DNA of 64,000 bases, taken from positions 186,001-250,000 of the forward strand of contig CP151667.1 in NCBI GenBank assembly GCA_038400315.1, written 5' to 3'. The position numbers and the translations under genes are program-made. This document shows positions 28,309-36,734 of this stretch, piece by piece. The first letter of the stretch is position 1; each line of letters opens with the position of its first letter. Below the pieces are notes generated by a model. That model was given only the letters and a program-made list of their open reading frames with translations. It did no database searches and was not told the origin of the DNA. Source of the stretch: Isosphaeraceae bacterium EP7 (GTDB taxonomy: Bacteria; Planctomycetota; Planctomycetia; Isosphaerales; Isosphaeraceae).

Positions 28309-28725
28309 CTATTGGACTTCGGCAGTCAGCCGGTCGAGGTTCTGCTCGTTCGCGGGTTCGATGATGTGGCGGATCGCATTCGCCACGGAATCGTCGTCGA
28401 ATGCCTGCTCCCACGCCACGAGCGTGCCGGCGGGGTCGTCATGCAGGGTGACCGTGAGTTGAAACTGGGGCAGCGAGACGTGGCGGATGACGATTTCGCC
28501 GTCCGGGACGATCGAGACGAACAGGGATTCATTGGGATAGGTCTTCCCATCGGGCCCGTGCATGGAGAAGACCCACCGGCCGCCCGGCCTGAACTCGAAG
28601 GTCTCGAATGTGTTTGTGAAACCATCGGGGCCCCACCATCGGGCGAGTCGATCGGGGTCCTGGAACGCGGCAAAGACGGCGCTCGGGGTGGCGTGTAACG
28701 CTCGCTTTGTCGAGAACGTTGTCAT
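28309..28725 (-). CDS. AHSA1/SRPBCC-domain protein
   Basis: A 138-residue single-domain protein of the START-like AHSA1 type: STKRALHATPSAVFAAFQDP, RLARWWGPDGFTNTFETFEF, GRWVFSMHGPDG and a C-terminal helix. These domains have a hydrophobic pocket and bind small ligands; many are uncharacterised. The start at 28725 is set by aaggag nine bases upstream and by the family's normal N-terminus; the open frame runs far further upstream without homology. Convergent with the TPR gene (41-base gap). Confidence 0.88.
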   Translation of the reverse strand: MTTFSTKRALHATPSAVFAAFQDPDRLARWWGPDGFTNTFETFEFRPGGRWVFSMHGPDGKTYPNESLFVSIVPDGEIVIRHVSLPQFQLTVTLHDDPAGTLVAWEQAFDDDSVANAIRHIIEPANEQNLDRLTAEVQ

Positions 28726-29507
28726 CCGTGGCTCCTTGAGGGCGGCATCTGGCCGAGCAATTCTGCAGCCCGGCGGTCGGATTGCAACGTCCCCGCACTT
28801 CCGAGTCGCGGGAGACGTCGCCGTTTTCTGCATCGGACGTCGTAGACGGGAACCGGGGGCGAATCCTCCAGAGGCCGAGTGCGGCCTCGGGTTGCGAACG
28901 CCCGGCCCGCAAGGCCTTTTCTTCTTCGGAACGGCCCGCGGAGCGACATGACCGAAACCGGTGAGGATGACGCGAAATTCGGCCTCCACGGGCCGCATTT
29001 CGCCCACGAAGGGCTTTGCCGGGTGCCATGCTCTCGCACCGCCTGAGCGAGAAATGGGCGTCAATCGTAGCCCGGGGCCGCCATCGTATTCGGGATGCAA
29101 TCGTTGGCCGTCGGGCATCTCTCCACCGACCGAGACGCGGCTTCTCCGGATCGGCCGCATTCATGCTTATGATTCGCGAGGGCATGGAGACTGGGGGATA
29201 TCCGGTCGAGTTGGTTGTCTCTGAAGGAATTCGGAAATCGTCCGGAATTCTGTGTTGAACCTGATTGAAAAGTGCTATTGATGGCAGGATCGAGGAGACG
29301 GGCGTTGATGTCCGGACTCGGTTCATTTCTCGCGGCGGTGGAAGATTAGGGGTCGGGTCGGGCGTTGGTCGCCTCTGGCGGTCGAGTGCCTCGCTGCGCA
29401 TCGGGGTCGTGGATGTTCGGAAGTCGCGAGAACGATGGGCGGCGCGCGAGGCATTCGTGATCGAGGCCGGGGGCGGGCAAGCCCGAGGTTTTCGGAGAGA
29501 CACGCCG
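28726..29507. other. 782-base intergenic region
   Basis: Holds the promoters of the AHSA1 gene (minus) and the DUF1559 gene (plus), and repeat copy B at 29070-29099. A weak sigma70-like TTGAAC lies at 29255-29260. No gene-like frame was found. Confidence 0.5.
29070..29099 (+). repeat. Dispersed 30-bp intergenic repeat, copy B
   Basis: Matches 25657-25686 at 28 of 30 bases. Confidence 0.6.
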
Positions 29508-30521
29508 ATGCAAATCTTGAAGTTGCGGTCGCCCGGGCGTCGGGTCCGCGGATTCACGCTGATCGAGCTGCTGGTCGTCATCTCCATCATCGCGGTGCTG
29601 ATCGCGCTCTTATTGCCCGCGGTGCAGAGCGCCCGCGAGGCGGCCCGGCGGATGCAGTGCACCAACAATCTGAAGCAAATCGGGCTGGCGATGCACAACT
29701 ATCACAGCTCGCAGGACGCGTTCCCGATCGGCCGGACCGGGCTCGGATTCTCCTATCCCAACTGCCCGAACGCGAACAGGCGCACCTGGGCCTTCTCGAT
29801 CCTGCCGTACCTGGAGCAGGCGAATGTCTTCCAGACGATCAACTTCACCCTCAACTTCTACGAGTGGGAGAACGCCACCGTGATGAGGGTGAGGATCGGC
29901 GCCTTCAACTGCCCGTCCGACCCGGGGGCCACGATCACGCTGTCGGCGAGCACCCCGCAGACGATCCGCTCCAACGGCAACTACATGGTCAACTGGGGCA
30001 ACACCAACTGGTATCAGGACATGGTCGTCTCGGGCGTCGCCACGAATCCGTTCTCGACCCCCGAGCAGCCCCTGCTCGTCCAGTATCAGGCCGCACCGTT
30101 CACCGCGAACAAGGCGAACGGGATCAGCTCGATGGTCGACGGCACGTCCAACACGGTGATGATGAGCGAGGTCATTTGCTGCCAGCCCAAGGGCGACCTG
30201 AACTCGGACACCGACCATCGCGGCGACATCTGGAACGACGACCAGAACTGCTCGGCCTTCAACACCTTCACCGCGCCCAACTCGTTGATTCCCGACTACG
30301 TGCCGGGCTATTGCGTGGGCAAGGACCTGAAGCCGAGCAACCCGCATTGCCTGAACAAGGACCCGGGCTACACCGCCGCCCGCAGCTATCACCCGGGCGG
30401 CGTGAGCACCCTGCTCTGCGACGGCAGCGTGCGGTTCATCAAGAGCACGATCTCCCTGCAAACCTGGCGTGCGATCGGCAGCATGTCGGGCGGCGAGACG
30501 GTCTCCTCCGATTCCTACTGA
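29508..30521 (+). CDS. DUF1559 pseudopilin-like protein
   Basis: A 337-residue protein with a type IV prepilin N-terminus: [19 protein letters not shown], cleavage after Gly15 and Glu at mature position 5. It then has the DUF1559 body ([33 protein letters not shown]) and the C-terminal H-x9-DG signature ([19 protein letters not shown]). This family is massively expanded in planctomycetes; the proteins are probably secreted or assembled by a type II secretion/type IV pilus-like machine. ggagaga precedes the ATG by 8 bases. A small lipoprotein gene follows on the same strand, a common pairing in this phylum. Confidence 0.95.
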   Translation: MQILKLRSPGRRVRGFTLIELLVVISIIAVLIALLLPAVQSAREAARRMQCTNNLKQIGLAMHNYHSSQDAFPIGRTGLGFSYPNCPNANRRTWAFSILPYLEQANVFQTINFTLNFYEWENATVMRVRIGAFNCPSDPGATITLSASTPQTIRSNGNYMVNWGNTNWYQDMVVSGVATNPFSTPEQPLLVQYQAAPFTANKANGISSMVDGTSNTVMMSEVICCQPKGDLNSDTDHRGDIWNDDQNCSAFNTFTAPNSLIPDYVPGYCVGKDLKPSNPHCLNKDPGYTAARSYHPGGVSTLLCDGSVRFIKSTISLQTWRAIGSMSGGETVSSDSY

Positions 30522-30603
30522 GCGGGCGCGTTCGGTCCCGAAAGGCTCGGCATCGGAACCGAAAACGCCCGGTTCCGGCCATCATCCGCGGAGTTGATTC
30601 GAG

Positions 30604-30771
30604 ATGAGCAAGCGTCCCATGATCGTCCGCCTCGGTCTGCTCGCCCTCCTCGGCCTCGTCGGCTGCAACTCGGAGCCCCCCCCGCCTCCGGTCGAGCCGC
30701 CGACCGACGCCGGGCCGCCCACGAAGAAGTATCCCGAGGGGATGGAGCCGGCGTCGAAGAGGATCAGGTGA
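30604..30771 (+). CDS. Small lipoprotein downstream of the DUF1559 gene
   Basis: A 55-residue protein with a lipoprotein signal peptide and lipobox (LLALLGLVG|C, Cys21), then a Pro-rich segment and a basic end (KKYPEGMEPASKRIR). It begins 82 bases after the DUF1559 stop codon, so the two are probably one transcript. Role unknown; likely envelope-anchored. Confidence 0.8.
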   Translation: MSKRPMIVRLGLLALLGLVGCNSEPPPPPVEPPTDAGPPTKKYPEGMEPASKRIR

Positions 30772-30780
30772 GATAAGGAC

Positions 30781-30850
30781 GCGTGAATGCGGGGGACGTG
30801 GGCGGCCCGCCTCGTCGAGGCGTCGGTCCCCGCTTCCCTCGCATTCACGC
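30781..30850. terminator. Bidirectional hairpin between convergent genes
   Basis: GCGTGAATGCG (30781-30791) pairs with CGCATTCACGC (30840-30850); GGGGAC and GTCCCC form an inner stem. Located exactly between the convergent lipoprotein and prenyltransferase-like genes. Confidence 0.7.
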
Positions 30851-30859
30851 GGTCGGGCG

Positions 30860-31912
30860 TCAGGGCGTCTTCGGCGCGATCTTCGAGAGGCCGAGGGCGG
30901 CCCATGAGCTGGCGCCGCAGGTGATCGGGGTCAGTAGCTTCGCCGATCCGCCGGTCTTGCCGTCGGGCGAGGATCGCGAGGTCATCGGCCAGCTCCCATC
31001 CGCCGCCTGGGTGGCGACCAGGAAGTCGACGGCGCGCCTGATCTCGGGGCGTTCGGCCGTGAGGCCGGCGAGCGCGAGGGCGTACAGGGTCTGGCCGGTG
31101 GCGAAGGCGTCGCTCTTCGACTGGGTGGTCTGGCTCCAGCCGCCGTCGGGGCGTTGCATGGCGAGCAGCCCGTCGATGGTGGGCTGCATCGCGTCGAGGG
31201 GCTTGCCGGCGCGGGCCTCCAGCAAGAGCCTCAGGACCTTCTCCTGATGGTTTTCGGGCAGCCCGGCGCCGGCCAGCCAGGCGGCCCCTTTCTCGAGTGC
31301 CAGGCGGCTCGACTCCGCCGCGTCTGGCCCCGTCTCGCCCTGCAAGGCCATCAGGATCCAGGCGGCGTCGGTGGCCTGGTTCTCGTTCATCGGCGGCCGG
31401 CTGAGGAAGAACTCCCAGGAGCCGTCGGCCTGCTGCTTCTCGACGATCACGGCCGCGATCCGCTTCAGGCTTTGTTTCTGCCCCTCTTCGAGCGAGGGCA
31501 AGGACCGCGCGGCGACGGCCAGGAAGACCGTGCCCATGTTCACGGCCCTGCCGAGCGGTCGCGGGTCGGGCGGTGTATCCGGGCCGCTCGCGAGCCCCGA
31601 GGCGATCATCTTCTCCGGGCTCCCCAGCGTCGCCTCGGTCATCTCGGTCAGGAATTTGTCGTCGATCGAATACCCCTGCCGCCTGGCCTCGCTGAGCGCC
31701 CAGAAGGCCATCCCCGCGTGATGGCAGGAGGCGCATTTGCGAGTGTTCATCCAGGCGGCGCTCTCGGTTTGCAGATAACCGATGGCGCGGTCGACCGCCT
31801 GCTCGACCTGCGGCGGGGTTGCCTGGGGAGCCGGGGCGGGGTCGTCGGCGAGGGCGAGCCTTGAGAGGCAAAGGGCCAGGGCGAAGGCCGCGAGCCTGGA
31901 TGTGCGAGTCAT
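30860..31912 (-). CDS. Squalene-cyclase-repeat protein with a CxxCH motif
   Basis: A 350-residue protein with a signal peptide (LAAFALALCLSRLALA). It has QW-like repeats of the prenyltransferase/squalene-hopene cyclase alpha-alpha barrel: KQQADGSWEFF, QRPDGGWSQT and QAADGSWPMT. No DxDD cyclase motif is visible, so it is not a hopene synthase. CASCH at 60-64 is a c-type haem-binding motif, which would fit a periplasmic location. The family is a planctomycete type of unknown function. The start at 31912 precedes the signal peptide; the longer open frame upstream runs into a kinase relic. Confidence 0.8.
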   Translation of the reverse strand: MTRTSRLAAFALALCLSRLALADDPAPAPQATPPQVEQAVDRAIGYLQTESAAWMNTRKCASCHHAGMAFWALSEARRQGYSIDDKFLTEMTEATLGSPEKMIASGLASGPDTPPDPRPLGRAVNMGTVFLAVAARSLPSLEEGQKQSLKRIAAVIVEKQQADGSWEFFLSRPPMNENQATDAAWILMALQGETGPDAAESSRLALEKGAAWLAGAGLPENHQEKVLRLLLEARAGKPLDAMQPTIDGLLAMQRPDGGWSQTTQSKSDAFATGQTLYALALAGLTAERPEIRRAVDFLVATQAADGSWPMTSRSSPDGKTGGSAKLLTPITCGASSWAALGLSKIAPKTP

Positions 31913-32010
31913 CGCTTGAGCTCCTTGGGAGAGAACAAGGGTCGGAGGCCGGACGCGGGTGGATCTGACGCCGCCGGTCGGGCGTGGGCGGGCCGTGTGG
32001 CCGCCGGTGC

Positions 32011-32190
32011 AGTCGAGGCGGGCGGCGGTCTGGTCGATGCGGTGTTTTCGGTGGGGGGGGGCTGGTGTCTCGTGGGATTTCAGGCCTTCGTGGCCGGACT
32101 GGAGCAAGGGTCCAGTCTTGGAGGGTCGGTCGTTATTCGCCGGGGAGGCGTCTGGATCGCGGGAACTCTGGATTTCGCGTGCCTACTCGC
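32011..32190 (-). pseudogene. Relic of a Ser/Thr kinase-TPR gene C-terminus
   Basis: The minus-strand translation LQSGHEGLKSHETPAPPHRK matches LQSGHEGLKARESRLPAHRK at the end of the intact kinase at 37333-40122. At DNA level 32079-32110 is identical to 37412-37443 (32 of 32 bases). Matching fades on both sides and the frame is broken, so only the C-terminal fragment remains. End points are approximate. Confidence 0.8.
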
Positions 32191-32585
32191 TGAGGGTAGG
32201 AATGTGGGAGCATCCCTTCTGACGCAACACCGAGGATAACACAGCCGGTTCTTGTGTGTGAGCCGTCCGGGAGGCGTCAGCGACCGGAGGGTCAGTTGGC
32301 GACGGTGATTCAGCCGCTTCGGGCGCGAGAGAGGACGACGAGGGACACCGACTCAAATCCAATCCGATCTGTTTAGGGTGCCAATCAATCCGCACCTGTT
32401 ATATCCTCCATCCTGTCGAGTTGTTTGCGGTGATTCTCTCTTTTCCCGGACTTCATCGACGGGATGCGGCCAGGCCGAGCAGCGGATCAGCATCGGCCTG
32501 AATTCGTGATTGGTTCACCCCGTTCAAAAGCCGGGTGAGGGCCAGGGATGCGAGCCAGACGCCCATTTGGGGAGGCCCCGCCGCC
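32191..32585. other. Intergenic, no gene seen
   Basis: Low-quality open frames only. Contains the leader of the DUF5946 gene with GGGAGG near 32570. Confidence 0.5.
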
Positions 32586-33002
32586 ATGTCATCCGAGGAG
32601 AGTGCCTACCACGAGTTGTGCTGCTACACCCTCGCCCACGGCGCCTTGACGTTCATCCACCAGCATGTCGTCGATGCGTTCGCCGCGCAGGTCGCCGATG
32701 GGCACGATAAGCCGATCCGATTAACCTTCGCGCTCGTCGGCCTCTACCTCCACGTGGAGCGGGGCTACTCTGGCAGGCAGGTCCAACTCGCGCACATGGC
32801 ACTCGCGCGCCGGAAGCGGGCCTGGCCGGTCTTCCCGCTGCCCCCCGATCGCGGTCGGATCACCGCCGCCGATGTGCTCGCCGTGCCCGAGGGGCCGAGC
32901 CGGGACGAGATGATCCACGAGTGGTGCGCCTGCGTCTGGGGGGAGTTCCGCGCGAGCCGGCAGGCCGTGGAGGATCTCCTCAAGGAAAGCAAAGTCTTAT
33001 GA
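32586..33002 (+). CDS. DUF5946 family protein
   Basis: A 138-residue cytosolic protein. YHELCCYTLAHGALTFIHQH and VVDAFAAQVADG, then LVGLYLHVERGYSGRQVQ, are the features I associate with DUF5946; function unknown. The start at 32586 (MSSEESAYHEL) is supported by GGGAGG upstream. The open frame's earlier Met is rejected because its peptide has no family resemblance. Confidence 0.75.
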   Translation: MSSEESAYHELCCYTLAHGALTFIHQHVVDAFAAQVADGHDKPIRLTFALVGLYLHVERGYSGRQVQLAHMALARRKRAWPVFPLPPDRGRITAADVLAVPEGPSRDEMIHEWCACVWGEFRASRQAVEDLLKESKVL

Positions 33003-33119
33003 CGAAACTGGACTTTCCGTGACTTGGTGCATCCGGATTGGGTGCGCGGGCCTTGCAGCCCTGGATGCGAAACGGATGGCATGACGACGAGGTTTCCCTT
33101 CGACGTCTACGGCCCTCGA

Positions 33120-33521
33120 TCAGTCGTCGATCGTGGTGTTCGTCGCCGGGGGCTCATGCCAGGGTTCACCGTGCTCCTCAAGGATGCGTTGATCGAGTAA
33201 CGCCTCGATCCCATCAACGCCGATCATGGCACGCTCGGCCAGGAATTCCCGATGCAGTTCGGGAAGCGCCTCGATCGCCGCTTGGTCGCTCCCGTAGACG
33301 TGCAGGAGAATGCGCGTCCAGTGCCACGCGGGGTTCGAAATCAGGAAGCGCAACTCGACCCAGCGCATCCAGCCGTCGAGCGGCTTTTCGGCGTGACCGA
33401 GGTCCCTCAACGCGTCGCAGTATCCGTCGAGGTAGTGGCTCACTGCGCGGATGGAGCAATTGCCGACATAGATCGCCGGGCGCTCCGCGATGGAGTGGAG
33501 CAAGGCCTGGAAGTCGGGCAT
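33120..33521 (-). CDS. Hypothetical protein of unknown family
   Basis: A 133-residue soluble protein, starting MPDFQALLHSIAERPAIYVG and containing SHYLDGYCDALRDLGHAEKP and WVELRFLISNPAWHWTRILL. The phrase RPAxYVG with a following dxYxDAL recalls small immunity-like or nucleotide-system accessory proteins, but I cannot name the family. Convergent with DUF5946 (117-base gap). The composition matches its neighbours. Confidence 0.65.
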   Translation of the reverse strand: MPDFQALLHSIAERPAIYVGNCSIRAVSHYLDGYCDALRDLGHAEKPLDGWMRWVELRFLISNPAWHWTRILLHVYGSDQAAIEALPELHREFLAERAMIGVDGIEALLDQRILEEHGEPWHEPPATNTTIDD

Positions 33522-33869
33522 GGCACGCCGGCTCCGAACGAGTCTTGATTGGATGGGGCCGGCCCGACCGGGGCGATGGCGGTTACCAACCGCACATTAT
33601 GCGATTTTCCTCCTCGCCGCTCGCAAGGTACGACGGGAAAATTGGGACGTCGGCGAGTTGATGCCCTGCCCCGCGGGCTACTCGGGTTTACAGGACCCCA
33701 CCGTTCCCTCGAAAACCTGGGCAGTACCCTGAAAGCGTGGGCGCGGCGGAGGCGGCGGGGTCGTAGCCGTTGAGCGGGCATTCGCGGGGGTGGGACGTTT
33801 GACTCATCGCTCAGGGGTCGAATATCTTTGGGGGACGGATTGAGCCATCCTCGAGGATTTGAGGCGACG
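33522..33869. other. Intergenic upstream of the second TPR gene
   Basis: Divergent promoter region. The 55 bases before the TPR start resemble the leader of the first TPR gene (tatctt...acgga...gatttgagg). Confidence 0.5.
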
Positions 33870-35333
33870 ATGAAGACCACGATGAGGTCGCTCCCGGCCG
33901 CCTTTCTGGCGATGGCCAAAGCCGGAATGGCGTACGCCCTGGCGACCGATCCCTTGATCGGCAAGCGAGTCTTCACGCAATTCGACGCGGACCTCATGAA
34001 GGGCCCCAGGGCCTTGGACGACGAGGGCCGCGCGAACACCTTGATCATCCCCGCCAAGGATCAGCGAGGGGCTCGCGTCTATCGGGTCAAGAAAGCCAAG
34101 TCCGACTGGTTCTTGCTGCAGGATGAGAGCAGCGGGATCAGCGGCTGGGTGCAGCGCGTGTCCATCCTGCCCTATGACCAGGCCATCGATTTCTACACCG
34201 AACAAATTCGGATCAGTAAAATCTCTTGCCATTACGGATGGAGAGCGCTGGTTAGGATAGAAATGGGCGAGTTCGACGAGGCAATCACCGACCTTAACGA
34301 GGCGATCCGGCTCGATCCCGAGGATGTTACGGCCTATCACATCCGGGGCCTCGCATGGTCCGAGACGCAGGACTACGACAAGGCGATTGTCGACTTGAAC
34401 GAGGCGATCCGGCTCAGTCCGGAGGATGCCTCGGTCTACATCGCTCGGGGTTCCGCCTGGGTTGACAAGACGGATTACGAGAAGGCGATCGCCGACTACA
34501 ATGAGGCGATCCGGCTCGACCCCGAGCATGTTTCGGCTTACCAAAACCGGGGCCTCGCATGGTCCGAGACGCAGGACTACGACAAGGCGATTGTCGACTT
34601 TAACCAGGCGATCCGGCTCGACCCGAAGAGTGCCTCGACCTATCTAAACCGGGGCCTCGCCTATGTCGGCAAGCTGGATTACGACAAGGCGATCGCTGAC
34701 TACGGCCAGGCCATCCGGCTCGACCCGAAAATGGCCTTGGCCTATAGCGCTCGGGGTTTCGCCCGCGACGCGAAGCGGGAATGGGACGAGTCGATCGCCG
34801 ACTACAGCGTGGCGATCCGGCTCGATCCGACGAGTGTTTTGGCCTACCACAACCGGGGCCTCGTCTGGGCCGAGACGCAGGACTACGACAAGGCGATCGC
34901 CGACTTCGGTGAGGCAATCCGGCTCGATCCGGAGGATGCCGCAGCCTATTGCGCCCGGGGTTCCGCCTGGGCTGACACGATGGATTACGAGAAGGCGATC
35001 GCCGATTACGACGAGGCGATCCGGCTCGATCCCGGGAGGGCCTGGCATCACAGCGCTCGGGCCGGGTTGTGGGCCGCTTGCCCCGATGAGAAATTGCGGG
35101 ACGGGACGCGGGCTGTCGAGTCGGCGACACGTGGCTGCGAGTTGAGCGATTGGAACGACGCGAATCCGCTCAGTATCCTAGCCGCGTCTTACGCCGAGGC
35201 CGGGGGATTCGACAAGGCGGTCGAGTGGCAGGAGAGGGCGATCGCGCTCAATGGGGATCGGGACAACAAGGACATATGGGTGGAACATCTCGGACTCTAC
35301 CGGGAGGAGAAGCCGCTTCGGTTTGGCGAGTGA
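33870..35333 (+). CDS. Exported TPR-repeat protein with SH3-like domain (8 TPRs), paralog of 25895
   Basis: A 487-residue protein. A short signal-like N-terminus (MRSLPAAFLAMAKAGMAYA) is followed by the SH3-like segment (GKRVFTQFDADL to SGWVQRVSILPYDQAIDFYT), eight TPR units (for example AYHNRGLVWAETQDYDKAIA), and the same C-terminal cap (RAVESATRGCELSDWND). Start at 33870 with gagg five bases upstream, exactly as in the paralog. Compared with 25895 it has lost or never gained nine repeats. Confidence 0.85.
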   Translation: MKTTMRSLPAAFLAMAKAGMAYALATDPLIGKRVFTQFDADLMKGPRALDDEGRANTLIIPAKDQRGARVYRVKKAKSDWFLLQDESSGISGWVQRVSILPYDQAIDFYTEQIRISKISCHYGWRALVRIEMGEFDEAITDLNEAIRLDPEDVTAYHIRGLAWSETQDYDKAIVDLNEAIRLSPEDASVYIARGSAWVDKTDYEKAIADYNEAIRLDPEHVSAYQNRGLAWSETQDYDKAIVDFNQAIRLDPKSASTYLNRGLAYVGKLDYDKAIADYGQAIRLDPKMALAYSARGFARDAKREWDESIADYSVAIRLDPTSVLAYHNRGLVWAETQDYDKAIADFGEAIRLDPEDAAAYCARGSAWADTMDYEKAIADYDEAIRLDPGRAWHHSARAGLWAACPDEKLRDGTRAVESATRGCELSDWNDANPLSILAASYAEAGGFDKAVEWQERAIALNGDRDNKDIWVEHLGLYREEKPLRFGE

Positions 35334-35349
35334 TCGGTCGGGGGCCCCA

Positions 35350-35399
35350 CTGATCGTCGCAGCGGAGACGGCCCCCGTTTCGGCTCGGGTGACGATCAG
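35350..35399. terminator. Bidirectional hairpin between convergent genes
   Basis: CTGATCGTC pairs with GACGATCAG (9-bp outer stem), with a further inner stem. It overlaps the stop codon of the small gene at 35396. Confidence 0.65.
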
Positions 35400-35614
35400 A
35401 GTTCGAGGTTCGAGCCCCCCTTTGATGCTCGCTGTTTCAGTACGAGGTACAGGCCCCCGAGGGCGAGCACCGAGATCAAGAAGGATTTCGACGTCTCCCC
35501 CTGCTGGAACTGATTCTCGAATGTCGTGTGTGTGATTGAAAAGCCGATCAGAAGTCCCGCGATCGCAGCCAACAAGATGAAGGACAACCGCAGAGCAAAC
35601 CGATCGATTGCCAT
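35396..35614 (-). CDS. Small membrane protein, ORF 6 of the minus-strand array
   Basis: 72 residues with two hydrophobic helices (LSFILLAAIAGLLIGFSI and FLISVLALGGLYLVL) around a polar loop. No family recognised. ATG at 35614 without an obvious ribosome site. Last member of a run of six short minus-strand ORFs (35396-37173). Confidence 0.6.
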   Translation of the reverse strand: MAIDRFALRLSFILLAAIAGLLIGFSITHTTFENQFQQGETSKSFLISVLALGGLYLVLKQRASKGGSNLEL

Positions 35615-35663
35615 GATGAACGCTCGTTATTTATGGGAAATTGGTGCTGGTCTCGGATCAAAG

Positions 35664-35674
35664 GACCAAAACGT
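35664..35674 (-). repeat. Partial copy of the array's intergenic element
   Basis: ACGTTTTGGTC matches ACGTTGTGGTC of the full elements at 10 of 11 bases, and it sits between ORFs 5 and 6 as expected, but the downstream ATNACACC part is not conserved. Confidence 0.35.
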
Positions 35675-35717
35675 TTGGACAACTGACCCGCCTGGACGGG
35701 GCATGATCTTTGATCGC

Positions 35718-36050
35718 TTACCAGTCGGCAGGATAGCTCGCGATCACCGAGTACACCATGTTGGCAAGGGCCAGAAAAGTGAAGATGCACAACACGGTCT
35801 CCCGGATTCGAGTCCTGCTTCGCTCCGGATCTAATAAGTTTTGAATGATGCGAAATGGTAACGATACGGCGATAAGGGTTAAGATTCCTCCGACAATGAG
35901 TGCGGCGGCGATCATCATAATGAGATCAGGGTGGGATGCCCCCCACAGTCGCCACGCTCGCACGAATTGTAGAGCGGAAATCAGACCCCAAGCAAGTAAG
36001 CTGACGATCAGCCATCGTCGGTTCATCCGTTTATCTTCGCTGATTTCCAT
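35718..36050 (-). CDS. Small membrane protein, ORF 5 of the array
   Basis: 110 residues with three likely transmembrane helices (WLIVSLLAWGLISALQFV, IMMIAAALIVGGILTLIAVS, ETVLCIFTFLALANMVYSVI). Basic DPERSRTRIRET loop. Start ATG 36050, or the MNRRW codon at 36026; agaagcg precedes 36050. No family recognised. Confidence 0.65.
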   Translation of the reverse strand: MEISEDKRMNRRWLIVSLLAWGLISALQFVRAWRLWGASHPDLIMMIAAALIVGGILTLIAVSLPFRIIQNLLDPERSRTRIRETVLCIFTFLALANMVYSVIASYPADW

Positions 36051-36112
36051 GTTCGCTTCTTATGATTTCGATAAGTTCGATGGCCTGATTCTTTTGCGCA
36101 GTTGCGACAAGA

Positions 36113-36138
36113 GGTGTGATTGACCTCGGCGTCAGCAC
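36113..36138 (-). repeat. Array intergenic element 4
   Basis: Gene-strand reading GTGCTGACGCCGAGGTCAAT then CACACC. Lies between ORF 4 and ORF 5, 62 bases before the ORF 5 start. Confidence 0.65.
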
Positions 36139-36205
36139 AATTGCCCCGCAACTGATTGCATGGCATCGCCCACGCATCAAGTTTTGGCGAAATCTGACTG
36201 ACGGT

Positions 36206-36403
36206 TTAGTGCTTCAGGACTGGGCGTGGCCCAGCGACAAGGTAATCCGTCGGGATTGTCATCACTTCGGGGTTTCCGTCGTCGAGAGTCCCAAACCAGA
36301 CCCCGGTGTGATCTTCCATACCATCAGGTTCGAGATCCTTGCCGGTGAGAATGACAACCCCGACTCGAAGATTTACTAAGACAAAATCGCCCCTTTGGAA
36401 CAT
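36206..36403 (-). CDS. Small soluble hypothetical protein, ORF 4 of the array
   Basis: 65 residues, beta-rich (GDFVLVNLRVGVVILTGKDL, then HTGVWFGTLDDG), perhaps an SH3-like barrel. It is the only non-membrane member of the array. aaggga lies upstream of the ATG at 36403. No family recognised. Confidence 0.55.
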   Translation of the reverse strand: MFQRGDFVLVNLRVGVVILTGKDLEPDGMEDHTGVWFGTLDDGNPEVMTIPTDYLVAGPRPVLKH

Positions 36404-36426
36404 GGCACTCGATCCCTTCGAAGACG

Positions 36427-36452
36427 GGTGTAATCGACCCGATCATGAGCAC
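36427..36452 (-). repeat. Array intergenic element 3
   Basis: Gene-strand reading GTGCTCATGATCGGGTCGAT then TACACC. 23 bases before the ORF 4 start. Confidence 0.65.
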
Positions 36453-36479
36453 TCTTGACCCTCCGCATCTTGCGTGCAG

Positions 36480-36689
36480 TCATCTACGCAAAATCGATCT
36501 CTTTTCAATATACCTAAGGGTTACCCATCCAGTGAAATAGAAGAGGAGCAGAGCCAAGGAGAAGCTAAACGGACTGAAGTCGGTTCCCTGATGCCTGCCC
36601 GACATTGTTTGACGGACTTGGAAAGAAAGCACTGCAACCGCACAGGCTAGCGGAAATATGAAGAGCCAGCCGAACATCAACAATCGCAA
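36480..36689 (-). CDS. Small membrane protein, ORF 3 of the array
   Basis: 69 residues with two hydrophobic helices (FGWLFIFPLACAVAVLSF and FSLALLLFYFTGWVTL). The TTG start at 36689 is decided by a near-perfect Shine-Dalgarno sequence GGGAGGTGATC whose GGAGG is 6 bases away; the ATG four codons in would be too far. No family recognised. Confidence 0.7.
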   Translation of the reverse strand: MRLLMFGWLFIFPLACAVAVLSFQVRQTMSGRHQGTDFSPFSFSLALLLFYFTGWVTLRYIEKRSILRR

Positions 36690-36707
36690 GGATCACCTCC
36701 CGGTCTG

Positions 36708-36727
36708 CGTGTAATCGACCATTACAG
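36708..36727 (-). repeat. Array intergenic element 2
   Basis: Gene-strand reading CTGTAATGGTCGATTACACG; also a small hairpin TGTAAT-ggtcg-ATTACA. 18 bases before the ORF 3 start; the shortest copy. Confidence 0.6.
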
Positions 36728-36734
36728 AAGCGAG

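Noticed and set aside
32183-32395. 70-codon minus-strand open frame
   Set aside because: Ser/Pro-rich composition, no start signal, adjacent to the kinase relic.
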